Source: Flavobacteriaceae bacterium (GTDB lineage Bacteria > Bacteroidota > Bacteroidia > Flavobacteriales > Flavobacteriaceae). From it: DNA of 61,683 nucleotides. Location of the stretch: NCBI GenBank assembly GCA_947452415.1, contig CANGCT010000003.1, positions 1-61,683 on the forward strand. Reading direction: 5' to 3'. Below the pieces are notes generated by a model. It was not told where the DNA came from, made no database searches, and was given only the letters and a program-made list of their open reading frames with translations. Shown piece after piece: positions 37,003-45,278 of the stretch. The stretch's first letter is position 1. Each line of letters starts with the position of its first letter. The translations under genes were made by a program, and so were the position numbers.

Positions 37003-37204
37003 GTATTTAGTATTATTAGTATTTACTGCTTCAATAACTTCTTGCGTAGCCGTAAAAGAGTATGAAAAAGAGTTGATTAATGATCCAGAAATGAAACTAG
37101 GAGCAAGGACTTCTGAAAAATATGAAGTTACTTTTCAAGTTTATAGAGAAGCCGCTGCTGGAGCTAACGGAGGAAAATCAGGTGGAGGCTGTGGCTGCAA
37201 TTAA
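36995..37204 (+). CDS. DUF4266 lipoprotein with Gly/Cys-rich tail
   Basis: A 69-residue small lipoprotein. The signal MIKYLVLLVFTASITSC gives lipid-modified C17. A conserved middle segment (KEYEKELINDPEMKLGARTSEKYEV, given here only in part of its length, about 21-45) is the DUF4266 signature. The C-terminus is GGKSGGGCGCN, glycine-rich with a C-G-C pair. Such a tail could bind a metal, form a thiol pair with the thioredoxin, or be modified. None is proven. It starts 8 bp inside apbE and ends 3 bp before the DUF3570 gene, so co-expression is very likely. Confidence 0.85.
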   Translation: MIKYLVLLVFTASITSCVAVKEYEKELINDPEMKLGARTSEKYEVTFQVYREAAAGANGGKSGGGCGCN

Positions 37205-37207
37205 TTT

Positions 37208-38641
37208 ATGAAAAAAAACTTAACCTTATTTATTTTACTAATTTCTTTGGTTTCTTTTTCGCAAGAAAAAACAAAAGATACCATTGTAAAATTCAAAAAA
37301 GTAGTTTTAGAAAGTACTGAAGCGGATATTTTAATGAGTTATTACAAGCAAGACGGAATCCACTCGGCAGTTTCTGGGGGTATGGGATCTGAAAAATTGA
37401 CCGATTTTGCAACCAATATTGTTGTTGCAGTTCCAATGAACGACGACGATGTATTGACTATTGATACCGGAATTTCGGCTTATACTTCGGCTTCTTCTAG
37501 TAATATTAATCCTTTTAATAGTAATAGTACTAGTTCTGGAGCTTCTGGACATTCTACTACTACAACAACTTTCCCTCCAGTTGGAACTCCTTGGCTGGCT
37601 TCCTCAGGAGCTTCGGCTTCCGATCAATTGATAACTTTGAGTGGAAATTACAGCCACAGTAGCAACAATAGAAATCTTATTTGGAATGCTGATGTTTCAG
37701 TTTCCAATGAATACGATTACACTTCCTTTGGATTTGGAGGTGGCATCACTAAATTATTCAATAAGAAAAATACCGAGTTGAGTTTGAAAACCAATATTTA
37801 TTTAGATAAATGGAGGCCAATTTACCCAACGGAATTGCATGAATATGCTAAGTATGGCAATACATTTCAGTACAATGGCTATTTAGCTGGAGTCACTATA
37901 ATGAATGAAAATGGCGCTTCTAGTACCTTATATAAACCAATAAAATTTACAACTTTAGATATTGAGAAGAGAAATTCTTATTCGCTTTCCTTTAGCTTTT
38001 CGCAAATACTTTCCCGAAAATTACAGTTTTCACTATTCTTCGATTTATTACGACAAGAAGGATTGTTATCTACAACCTACCAAAGAATTTATTTTGCAGA
38101 TGTAGCTAATTATTATATAGGACAGAAGCAATATATTTCTAATTATGAATCTTCTTCCAATGTTGGCGTTTATCGATTAGCCGATGATATTGAAAGATTA
38201 CCTGGTACAAGAGTGAAATTTCCTATTGGAATTAGATCCAATTACTACATAAACGAAAGATTTAAGTTAAGAACTTATTACCGCTATTATACAGACGATT
38301 GGGGTATTAACGCCCAAACGTTTAATGTTGAAATTCCAATTAAAATAAACGATAAGTACACGGTTTATCCTATGTATCGTTATTATGTTCAGAATGCTTC
38401 TAAATATTTTGCCCCTTTTGAACAACATCTATCTACCGAGATATTTTATACTTCCGATTACGATTTGTCTAAATTTTATAGTAATCAATATGGATTTGGT
38501 GCTACTTACTTAGATCTTTTTACTAATTTTAAACTTTTTGGCTTCGGATTAAAAACAATTGACTTTCGGTATAATAATTACAAAAGAAATGATGGTTTGA
38601 AAGCTAATATTGTTACCTTTAATTTTAAATTTGTTTTATAA
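37208..38641 (+). CDS. DUF3570 outer-membrane protein
   Basis: A 477-residue exported protein. A signal peptide (MKKNLTLFILLISLVSFSQ) is followed by about 60 residues, then a Ser/Gly/Thr-rich low-complexity segment (about 90-140), then many alternating aromatic beta strands that end in a terminal strand (NIVTFNFKFVL), as expected for an outer-membrane beta-barrel. The segment holds two SGAS motifs (S110-S113 and S133-S136). The tripeptide-plus-one SGA[ST] is the core of known FMN-acceptor motifs, so these are candidate ApbE targets. It is the last structural gene of the cassette, and the response regulator begins 10 bp later. Confidence 0.82.
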   Translation: MKKNLTLFILLISLVSFSQEKTKDTIVKFKKVVLESTEADILMSYYKQDGIHSAVSGGMGSEKLTDFATNIVVAVPMNDDDVLTIDTGISAYTSASSSNINPFNSNSTSSGASGHSTTTTTFPPVGTPWLASSGASASDQLITLSGNYSHSSNNRNLIWNADVSVSNEYDYTSFGFGGGITKLFNKKNTELSLKTNIYLDKWRPIYPTELHEYAKYGNTFQYNGYLAGVTIMNENGASSTLYKPIKFTTLDIEKRNSYSLSFSFSQILSRKLQFSLFFDLLRQEGLLSTTYQRIYFADVANYYIGQKQYISNYESSSNVGVYRLADDIERLPGTRVKFPIGIRSNYYINERFKLRTYYRYYTDDWGINAQTFNVEIPIKINDKYTVYPMYRYYVQNASKYFAPFEQHLSTEIFYTSDYDLSKFYSNQYGFGATYLDLFTNFKLFGFGLKTIDFRYNNYKRNDGLKANIVTFNFKFVL

Positions 38642-38651
38642 GTAAAAAATT

Positions 38652-39320
38652 ATGTCAAAAATACTAATTATAGAAGATGAAATAGGAATTTCTAATTTTT
38701 TAACCCAAGGTTTGGAAGAAGAAGGATACGATATTGTTGTTGCTAATAATGGACTTACCGGATTAGAGTTAGCTCTAAACTCTGGGGCAGATTTAATATT
38801 ACTTGATTGGATGTTGCCAAAAATGCCTGGGATTGAAGTATGCAAGAAAATTAGAGAAAAAAACAAAATAGTTCCCATTTTGTTTTTAACAGCTCGCGAT
38901 ACCATTCAAGAAACCATTGAAGGACTAAAAGAAGGAGCGAATGATTATATTAAGAAACCTTTCAGTTTCGAAGAATTATTAGAACGTATAAAAATACATT
39001 TTAGAAATAGTGCTTCTGAGGAAATACTTACTTTAGGAAACATCAAAATTGATCTTGCAAAACATGAAGTGCTTTGTGATGGCAAAATAGTTTCCTTCAC
39101 CCAAAGAGAATATGAACTATTTACTTATTTAGTAAAAAACAAAGGCAGAGTTTGCACTCGAACCGAAATCATAGAAAAGGTTTGGAATATTTATTTCGAA
39201 TACGACACTGGTGTTATTGATGTTTTTATGAATTCCATTAGAAAAAAACTGAATATTAACAAAGACAACGATTGTGTAAAAACTATTCGAGGTGTTGGGT
39301 ATATAGCTAATGATATTTAA
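38652..39320 (+). CDS. OmpR-family response regulator
   Basis: A 222-residue regulator. The receiver domain (1 to about 120) has acidic residues in IIEDE, the phospho-acceptor D52 in LILLDWMLPKMPG and the lysine in DYIKKPFSFEE. The winged-helix domain (about 130-222) ends with KTIRGVGYIAND. It partners the histidine kinase gene that starts 2 bp after it. With only 10 bp after the DUF3570 gene, the pair is very likely transcribed with the cassette, which would let it control its own operon. Its target sequence is not known. Confidence 0.93.
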   Translation: MSKILIIEDEIGISNFLTQGLEEEGYDIVVANNGLTGLELALNSGADLILLDWMLPKMPGIEVCKKIREKNKIVPILFLTARDTIQETIEGLKEGANDYIKKPFSFEELLERIKIHFRNSASEEILTLGNIKIDLAKHEVLCDGKIVSFTQREYELFTYLVKNKGRVCTRTEIIEKVWNIYFEYDTGVIDVFMNSIRKKLNINKDNDCVKTIRGVGYIANDI

Positions 39321-39322
39321 TT

Positions 39323-40720
39323 ATGAATAATTTATCTTTAAAAAACCGAATTGCCTTTTACTATATAATATCTGCAGCATTATTAATTTCTGTAGTGTTT
39401 TTTTCCATTTATACTATTGTTTCAATCACCGTTAACACTCATATAAACGACCACTTAAAAACGGAAGTTAAAGAATATCAGAAAAAGTTAAGTCATGATG
39501 AAGATGATGAAGATGATGAAGAATTAGAATTAATTAACCACGAAGAATGGGAAAATAGAGAACATAATGAAGTATTTGTAGATCCTGTTTATTTGCAAAT
39601 AAGCGATCCGGGGGGTAATGTAATAGAAAAATCTGCCAATCTAAAAAATAAAGAATTATTATTTGAAAAGAAACTTCAAATTGAAAAAATAACCAATTTT
39701 AAATTTTCTGGTAATAGTATCCGACAAATTCAAGTTCCTTTATTTTATGAAAGAAAGTTAGATGGTTATTTAATGGTTGCTGTTTCAATAGATGAAGAAA
39801 CTGCAATTCTAGAAAAACTAAGTACTATTTTATACATTTTATTTCCTTTTGTTTTAGTCTTATTATTTTTTATAGCACAATTCATTGCTGGACGAAGCAT
39901 CAAACCAATTAATTCTATAATTGCTGTATCCGATTCTATTAATAACAACAATCTAAAAACTCGTATTCCGTTACCTAAAAACAAAGATGAGTTATATATT
40001 CTTTCTGAAACTGTAAATAATTTATTAGACCGAATTGCAAATACTATTGATAGGGAAAAACAATTTACCTCGGATGCTTCGCATGAATTACGCACTCCAT
40101 TAGCCGTTATAAAAGGAACTCTAGAGGTGTTAATTAGAAAACCTAGAAATACAGAAGAATACCAACAAAAAGTGAATTTTTGCATTTCTGAAGTAGATCG
40201 AATGAATAATTTGGTAGACCAACTACTGCTATTAGCTCGATTAGAAAATCAAAAGCTATTTTTACGAATTGAAAAGCAAAAACTTAATGAAATAGTGAAT
40301 GAAACTTTATTTCATTTTACTGATAAAATTCTGGAACGGCAAGTTTCAATTTCCCAAAATACTGAAAATATATTTTTTATAAATACCGATAAATACTTAC
40401 TTACAATAGTTCTTCAAAATTTTATTTCAAATGCTATCAAATATTCTAAAGCAAACGGAATTATAAAAATTGATATGGAAACTTTAGATTCTAAAACAAT
40501 ACTAAAAATTTCAGATGAAGGAATAGGTATTGCAAAAGATGAAATTGAAAAAGTATTTAATTCTTTTTACAGAACAACTTATACTAACAATCACCCCGAA
40601 ATAGAAGGAATAGGTCTTGGCCTTTCTATAGCAAAACGATTATGCGATGTCTTAAACATAGACCTTGCTATTACTAGTGAAGAGAATAAAGGAACTACAT
40701 TAATGTTATATATAAATTAA
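39323..40720 (+). CDS. HAMP sensor histidine kinase
   Basis: A 465-residue membrane kinase. The first transmembrane helix spans about 11-35, a periplasmic sensor loop about 36-165, the second helix about 167-189, and HAMP about 190-240. The dimerisation domain has H254 in SDASHELRTPLAVIKG, and the ATPase domain has FISNAIKYS (N box), DEGIGIA (G1) and GIGLGLSIAK (G2). The sensor loop is unusual: residues 58-81 are a dense run of Asp/Glu with His 58, 73 and 81, which suggests cation binding. It is the cognate kinase of the preceding response regulator and is likely part of the cassette operon. Confidence 0.93.
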   Translation: MNNLSLKNRIAFYYIISAALLISVVFFSIYTIVSITVNTHINDHLKTEVKEYQKKLSHDEDDEDDEELELINHEEWENREHNEVFVDPVYLQISDPGGNVIEKSANLKNKELLFEKKLQIEKITNFKFSGNSIRQIQVPLFYERKLDGYLMVAVSIDEETAILEKLSTILYILFPFVLVLLFFIAQFIAGRSIKPINSIIAVSDSINNNNLKTRIPLPKNKDELYILSETVNNLLDRIANTIDREKQFTSDASHELRTPLAVIKGTLEVLIRKPRNTEEYQQKVNFCISEVDRMNNLVDQLLLLARLENQKLFLRIEKQKLNEIVNETLFHFTDKILERQVSISQNTENIFFINTDKYLLTIVLQNFISNAIKYSKANGIIKIDMETLDSKTILKISDEGIGIAKDEIEKVFNSFYRTTYTNNHPEIEGIGLGLSIAKRLCDVLNIDLAITSEENKGTTLMLYIN

Positions 40721-40754
40721 CTTATTATATACATACTTTTCTTAATAAAAGGGG

Positions 40755-40762
40755 TAACTTTG
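40755..40762 (+). promoter_or_regulatory. -7 box upstream of the DUF2231-like gene
   Basis: TAACTTTG matches TAnnTTTG, 24 bp before the ATG at 40787. It covers the upstream TTG start of the open frame, so the start at 40787 is preferred. No TTG lies at -33. Confidence 0.45.
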
Positions 40763-40786
40763 ATTGAAACATTAAATATAGAAATC

Positions 40787-41284
40787 ATGAACGAAGCTCA
40801 CTTACATATGGTGGTAAACCACTTCCCAATTATTGGAATTATTTTGGGTTTAGGTATTTTAATTATTGGAGTTCTACTTAAAAATAGAACTGTAATAAAT
40901 ACTGCTTATGGATTGTTTATTGTTAGTGCAATCTTTGCTGCAGTAAGTATGGCGACTGGTGATGGTGCTGAAGAAATGGTGGAAAATTTTCCAAATATTG
41001 GAAAACAAATTATCCATGAACATGAAGAAATGGCTGAAAAACTTGCAATTGTATTGTATATTTTAGGTGTGGTTTCAATTCTAGGGTGGTATTTAAATAT
41101 AAAAAATCATATTAAGGCGCCGTTAATCTCTTTTCTTGCAATGACAATAGCAATAATAGGAGTTTTCTTAGCACAACAAACGGGTACTACAGGTGGTGAA
41201 ATTCGCCATACCGAAATAAGAGCAACTAATACTAATCCTACAACTGTAAAACCTATAGAAGAAAAAGAGGATACAGATTACTAA
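40787..41284 (+). CDS. Four-helix membrane protein, DUF2231-like
   Basis: A 165-residue membrane protein with about four transmembrane segments (about 10-33, 37-57, 81-102 and 107-127). The N-terminus HLHMVVNHFPIIG resembles the DUF2231 motif (His-Pro-hydrophobic-His-Phe-Pro). Histidines H5, H7 and H12, HEHEEMAEKLA and a C-terminal EIRHTEIR could bind a haem or metal, but this is inferred from family resemblance. I am not certain of the family. It lies 66 bp after the kinase with its own -7 box. Whether it belongs to the neighbouring redox cassette is open. Confidence 0.7.
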   Translation: MNEAHLHMVVNHFPIIGIILGLGILIIGVLLKNRTVINTAYGLFIVSAIFAAVSMATGDGAEEMVENFPNIGKQIIHEHEEMAEKLAIVLYILGVVSILGWYLNIKNHIKAPLISFLAMTIAIIGVFLAQQTGTTGGEIRHTEIRATNTNPTTVKPIEEKEDTDY

Positions 41285-41286
41285 AA

Positions 41287-41688
41287 TTAGTTGGGATTTT
41301 TTTCTAGTAATTGCAACTGACTCTTCCATCTTTCTATAAGCATCGTAATTATACGCTTATTGTATTTGGAAGATTTTTTTGTATATTCTATATACTCTTC
41401 TATCGAAAACAAGCCAACAATAACTCCAATAAGTTGGTTTCTAAATGCTATATCTGCTATTGTTACATTATCAATATAACTATATTTTTTTTCTATAGAT
41501 AAAGCAAAAAATACATTTTTATTCTTTGTGGCATAAGAAATAAATAGTTCAATTAATAAGTTATTTTGAAATTTTAAAATAGGACGGAGGGTAATGTTTT
41601 GAAATATCTCTTCCTCTGAAATTCCATCCGTTAATTTGCCTAAAGTCTCGTTTCTTAGTTCTTTAACTTTTAAATCTCTTTCTTCCAT
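41287..41688 (-). CDS. Conserved hypothetical helical protein
   Basis: A 133-residue soluble, mostly helical and charged protein that begins MEERDLKVKELRNETLGKL and ends with an Arg/Leu-rich helix (LIERWKSQLQLLEKNP). Homologues in Flavobacteria are often named glyoxalase, but I see no vicinal-oxygen-chelate pattern or metal ligands that would support that name. Function unknown. Its stop lies 2 bp from the stop of the convergent membrane protein gene, and the minus-strand terminator at 41699-41729 separates it from ompA upstream. Confidence 0.72.
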   Translation of the reverse strand: MEERDLKVKELRNETLGKLTDGISEEEIFQNITLRPILKFQNNLLIELFISYATKNKNVFFALSIEKKYSYIDNVTIADIAFRNQLIGVIVGLFSIEEYIEYTKKSSKYNKRIITMLIERWKSQLQLLEKNPN

Positions 41689-41698
41689 TTTCTTGGTA

Positions 41699-41729
41699 TA
41701 AAAAAGCCTCTGTTTTAAAAACAGAGGCT
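41699..41729 (-). terminator. Terminator of the OmpA-family gene
   Basis: On the minus strand AGCCTCTGTTTT (41729-41718) pairs with AAAACAGAGGCT (41716-41705) and runs into six T residues. A strong 12-bp stem. Confidence 0.85.
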
Positions 41730-41751
41730 ATTGTTTAATATAGTTAGTGTA

Positions 41752-43092
41752 TTATTTTTTTACTTTAAAAGTTACTCTTCTAAAAACTTTACTAGCTTCT
41801 TCAGACGTTACACCTACTGATTTATCTTCTTCAGAAGAAATTGCAGTCAATCTTGAAGCATCAATACCTAATTTAATTAAAACAGATTTAACTGCTTCAG
41901 CACGATCTTTAGAAAGTTTAAGGTTATGAACATTAGCTCCAATTCCATCTGCGTGACCTATAATGCTAATGGATTCAGTTGGGTTGTTTTTCAAATAATT
42001 TCTAATAAAATCAATACCTTGGGTAGAGACATTAGTAGGTTTAACTTTACCTGTATCAAAATATGTAGCAACATAACCATCATTAATGAAACGTTGTGCA
42101 ATGTCTATATTAGTACTATTGTTATTTTCTTTTGTTTTAAGTTCAATATATTTTTCTAACTCATCAGAAATATTATTATTGTTTAGATCAACAATCATTT
42201 TTCCTTTTGTATCTACCGCAACTCCTGAAATCGAGTTGTTTTCTTGGTCTAAATAATTAGGAACTCCATCTTTATCCGTATCATTCATTAAGGCTTCAAT
42301 TTCACTAATTTTATTATTTAATGAATCCATTACTTTTTGGTTTTTATCTTTGATGATAGACCAATCGCCATGCATTTTATTGTTGCCCAAAGAGTAAGTT
42401 AAACCTAAAGACATTGAAGCTAATTGACTAGATAAGTTATTGTTAGAAGCAGAATTGGCTCCATCCCAAGCAAATCTTTGTCTAAAATTATTTACAATCG
42501 ATACATCACTTATTAACGAAACTTTATTACTTACTCGATACTGAGGTGAAAATCCAAAAATTAGTCCAATATTGTTATCTATATGGTTATAATTATGAGA
42601 ACGGATTACAGTATTTGGAATTGTTTTGCTCATTTCATCTGGAGACATTGAATTTAATCTTGATAACTGAATACCACCATGCAATAATAATCCAAACTTT
42701 CCAATAGGTTTTTCGATATTAAATAATCTAGAGGCATTTATTACTCCTTGTATTCCTACAATATAAACTCCCATTTTAAAAGGTAAACTAGTAGTTTTGG
42801 AATTGCTTTTTAGATCTGCATGGCCAAAATCTGCTTTAAATCCAAATAAAGGACTAATCATATATCTTGCTCCTAAATTAAAAGAATTAATAGCAATTGT
42901 TCCAAACGAATGATTATTACTAGAATAATATCCTTCTGTATATGGCCTAACTCCTTTAGATTGACCTAAAGTAAATTCAATGGTCAATTTATTAAATTCT
43001 GATGGCGATACATTTTTTTTGACTGTATTTTCTTGGGCTTGAACCAAAAAAGAAGTAAAAGCAATAAATGCTAAAAAAGTATTTTTTTTCAT
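41752..43092 (-). CDS. OmpA-family outer-membrane protein
   Basis: A 446-residue protein. The signal peptide is MKKNTFLAFIAFTSFLVQAQ, and an N-terminal beta-barrel-like domain (about 30-245) follows. A linker with a TSP3-like Ca-binding motif (NDTDKDGVPNYLD) leads to a C-terminal OmpA domain (about 335-446) with ISIIGHADGIGANVHNLKLSKDRAEAVKSVL, which binds peptidoglycan. It anchors the outer membrane to the cell wall. A complete promoter lies upstream (43131-43160) and a terminator downstream, so it is monocistronic and probably well expressed. Confidence 0.93.
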   Translation of the reverse strand: MKKNTFLAFIAFTSFLVQAQENTVKKNVSPSEFNKLTIEFTLGQSKGVRPYTEGYYSSNNHSFGTIAINSFNLGARYMISPLFGFKADFGHADLKSNSKTTSLPFKMGVYIVGIQGVINASRLFNIEKPIGKFGLLLHGGIQLSRLNSMSPDEMSKTIPNTVIRSHNYNHIDNNIGLIFGFSPQYRVSNKVSLISDVSIVNNFRQRFAWDGANSASNNNLSSQLASMSLGLTYSLGNNKMHGDWSIIKDKNQKVMDSLNNKISEIEALMNDTDKDGVPNYLDQENNSISGVAVDTKGKMIVDLNNNNISDELEKYIELKTKENNNSTNIDIAQRFINDGYVATYFDTGKVKPTNVSTQGIDFIRNYLKNNPTESISIIGHADGIGANVHNLKLSKDRAEAVKSVLIKLGIDASRLTAISSEEDKSVGVTSEEASKVFRRVTFKVKK

Positions 43093-43130
43093 AATTAGTT
43101 TTATGTGTTAAATTTGGGGAAAATTCATCA

Positions 43131-43160
43131 CAAATATAAAGGTTTAGAATAATGTACCAA
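43131..43160 (-). promoter_or_regulatory. Promoter of the OmpA-family gene
   Basis: Minus strand TTG (43160-43158), 19-base spacer, TATATTTG (43138-43131): an ideal TTG-N19-TAnnTTTG promoter, with a leader of about 30 nt. Confidence 0.75.
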
Positions 43161-43191
43161 CTTTTTTATAATTATTTTCTTCATTAAATAA

Positions 43192-43199
43192 TAAATTTG
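43192..43199 (+). promoter_or_regulatory. -7 box upstream of the Nudix gene
   Basis: TAAATTTG matches TAnnTTTG, 17 bp before the ATG at 43217, in the region divergent from the ompA promoter. Confidence 0.4.
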
Positions 43200-43216
43200 T
43201 ATAAAATATCCCAACA

Positions 43217-43639
43217 ATGAGAGTTTCTTTAATATTTTTAACCGTAGATATCTTAATTTTCAAAGAATGTAATGGTGGTAATTGCATTCTTTTAATCAAA
43301 AGAAAAAACGATCCTTTTAAAGATTGTTGGGCAGTACCTGGAGGATTTGTTGATGAAAATGAAGATTTAGAAGTTGCTGCTATAAGAGAACTTCAAGAAG
43401 AAACTCAAATTAAAATAGAAAAATTAGAGCAACTTAAAGCTTTTGGAAAACCCTTTAGAGACCCTAGAAGTCATGTGGTATCTATTGCCTTTACAGGTTT
43501 TGTTCCTATAGAGACTTTTGCAATTGCTAGTGATGATGCCAAAGAAGCGAAATGGTTTTCGGTTAATGATTTGCCAAAATTAGCTTTTGACCATGATGAA
43601 ATCATTAATTTTGCATTGTTAAAACATAAAATAAAATGA
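43217..43639 (+). CDS. Nudix hydrolase
   Basis: A 140-residue pyrophosphohydrolase with a complete Nudix box: GGFVDENEDLEVAAIREL continues to QEET, following GX5EX7REUXEEXGU, with the final glycine replaced (QEETQI). ADP-ribose pyrophosphatase and NrtR-like proteins are possible relatives by the PFKDCWAVPGGFV start, but there is no winged-helix domain, so a house-cleaning enzyme is likely. The substrate is unknown. The stop overlaps the next start as ATGA, so it is coupled to the thioesterase gene. Confidence 0.87.
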   Translation: MRVSLIFLTVDILIFKECNGGNCILLIKRKNDPFKDCWAVPGGFVDENEDLEVAAIRELQEETQIKIEKLEQLKAFGKPFRDPRSHVVSIAFTGFVPIETFAIASDDAKEAKWFSVNDLPKLAFDHDEIINFALLKHKIK

Positions 43640-44025
43640 GATTTCATACTAGAAAATGGGTTAAACCCGAAGACTTAAACCCAAATAGCACATTATTTGG
43701 TGGTAGATTATTGGCTTGGATAGATGAAGAAATAGCACTTTATGCCATAATTCAATTGGAAAGTCCTAGGATTGTTACCAAACACATGTCGGAAATTAAT
43801 TTCAGAAGTTCTGCTAAACAAGGTGATATTGTTGAAATAGGAATTGATGTTTTAAAATTCGGAACTACATCTTTAACATTAGTATGTGAGGTTCGCAACA
43901 TGATGACCAAAGAAACTATAATTACCATTGATAATATAACTATGGTAAGTGTTAATATGGATGGGAAGCCCCAAGCTCATGGCAAAACAAAAATTGAATT
44001 TATTGAAGATAGATTAAAGAAATAA
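43636..44025 (+). CDS. Hotdog-fold acyl-CoA thioesterase
   Basis: A 129-residue hotdog-domain protein of the YciA/acyl-CoA hydrolase type. The segment PNSTLFGGRLLAWIDEEIALYA contains the expected Asn/Gly/Asp active-site pattern (N-x-F/L-GG-x-L-x-W-x-D). VTKHMSEINFRSSAKQGDIVEI follows. It would hydrolyse acyl-CoA to free acid plus CoA in the cytoplasm. Chain preference is not visible. It overlaps the Nudix gene by four bases, and its stop is 2 bp from the convergent channel gene. Confidence 0.87.
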   Translation: MRFHTRKWVKPEDLNPNSTLFGGRLLAWIDEEIALYAIIQLESPRIVTKHMSEINFRSSAKQGDIVEIGIDVLKFGTTSLTLVCEVRNMMTKETIITIDNITMVSVNMDGKPQAHGKTKIEFIEDRLKK

Positions 44026-44027
44026 TC

Positions 44028-45278
44028 TTATAAACTTTTCTCTGTTGCTATTTCATAAAGTTCTAAATCGAAATAGGCAACAGAAGCGATAATATGGTCA
44101 AAAATATCGGCCATAATATGTTCGTATTGCTCAAACCGTTGGTCTTTAGAGAACGCATAAATTTCTAGTGGAATACCTTGTGCTGTTGGTTGTAACTGCC
44201 TGCACAATAGAATCATATTTTTATTAATTCCGGGATAATGCTCTAGATAATTGGTAATATATTTTCTAAATAATCCAAAATTAGTAATGTTTCTACCATT
44301 GATGGAGAGTGATTTATCTATATTGTACGTCTTGTTATATTTATTAATTTCAACTTGTTTGTTGTCAATATAATCCGATATCAATTGGATTTTTTTCATT
44401 TTATTTAATTCTTCTTCATTAAGAAAACGAATACTTTTAGACTGAATTAAAATATGTCTTTTAATTCTTCTGCCGTCTGATTTTAGCATGCCGCGCCAGT
44501 TCCTAAACGAATCCGAAATCAAACTATAAGTAGGAATTGTAGTTGTAGTATTATCAAAATTTCTAACTTTTACCGTTGCCAAATTTATCTCAATAACATC
44601 ACCATCTGCTCCAAATTTATCAAAAGTAATCCAATCGCCAATTCGAACCATATCGTTTAAAGATACCTGAACACTAGCAACAAATCCTAAAATTGTATCT
44701 CTAAAAATCAAAATAATAATTGCCGAAATAGCTCCTAGAATTCCTAATAATGTATTTTTATTAATATCAAAAATTTCAGAAATAATTACACCAATACTAA
44801 AAATCCAAAGCACAATCATAATTACCTGTATATAACTATCAATTGGCTTGTCACTAAAGCGGGGCTGCTCTTTTAAAAAATCACTCGTGGCTTTTAGTAT
44901 ACTTCGAACGATCCATAATGACAATAAGACGATGTAAACTTCTACCATTTTTCCGAAAATGGATTCCCAATAATCGTATTTATCTAAAATTATAGGTACG
45001 GATTTATATATAAATAAAAACGGAATTAAATGCGCAATATATTTAGCAGTTTGGTTAGAAACCAATAAGTCGTCAAAATTAGTTTTAGTTTTTTTTGCAA
45101 CAATAGCCATTAAAGAAATCAATATTAATCTAAAAACTATATAAATAATATATGCTAAAACGCATAATATTAATATGTTTAGAATTAAACTGATATAAGA
45201 AGAAGTAAGATCTCCTAGAGAAATCTTACGAAGTAAGGGATATAACCAACCAAATGTTTTTTCTAATAGTTTATGCAT
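44028..45278 (-). CDS. MscS-family mechanosensitive channel
   Basis: A 416-residue inner-membrane protein. Five or so transmembrane segments (about 10-165) precede the conserved pore helix region (LLGILGAISAIIILIFRDTILGFVASVQ), then the MscS beta domain (MVRIGDWITFDKFGADGDVIEINLATVKVRNFDNTTTTIPTYSL, here with the typical D-W-I and TTIP pattern). A large C-terminal cytoplasmic part follows. It vents solutes on hypo-osmotic shock. The frame is open 12 codons upstream. The ATG at 45278 overlaps the stop of the DUF3817 gene, so the two are coupled and this start is preferred. Confidence 0.88.
   Translation of the reverse strand: MHKLLEKTFGWLYPLLRKISLGDLTSSYISLILNILILCVLAYIIYIVFRLILISLMAIVAKKTKTNFDDLLVSNQTAKYIAHLIPFLFIYKSVPIILDKYDYWESIFGKMVEVYIVLLSLWIVRSILKATSDFLKEQPRFSDKPIDSYIQVIMIVLWIFSIGVIISEIFDINKNTLLGILGAISAIIILIFRDTILGFVASVQVSLNDMVRIGDWITFDKFGADGDVIEINLATVKVRNFDNTTTTIPTYSLISDSFRNWRGMLKSDGRRIKRHILIQSKSIRFLNEEELNKMKKIQLISDYIDNKQVEINKYNKTYNIDKSLSINGRNITNFGLFRKYITNYLEHYPGINKNMILLCRQLQPTAQGIPLEIYAFSKDQRFEQYEHIMADIFDHIIASVAYFDLELYEIATEKSL

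Noticed and set aside
39766..40185. Minus-strand open frame of 139 residues
   Set aside because: Antisense to the histidine kinase around its intact phospho-acceptor histidine.
41287..41688. Glyoxalase name often given to homologues of this gene
   Set aside because: I see no glyoxalase fold pattern or metal ligands, so it is left as a conserved hypothetical protein.
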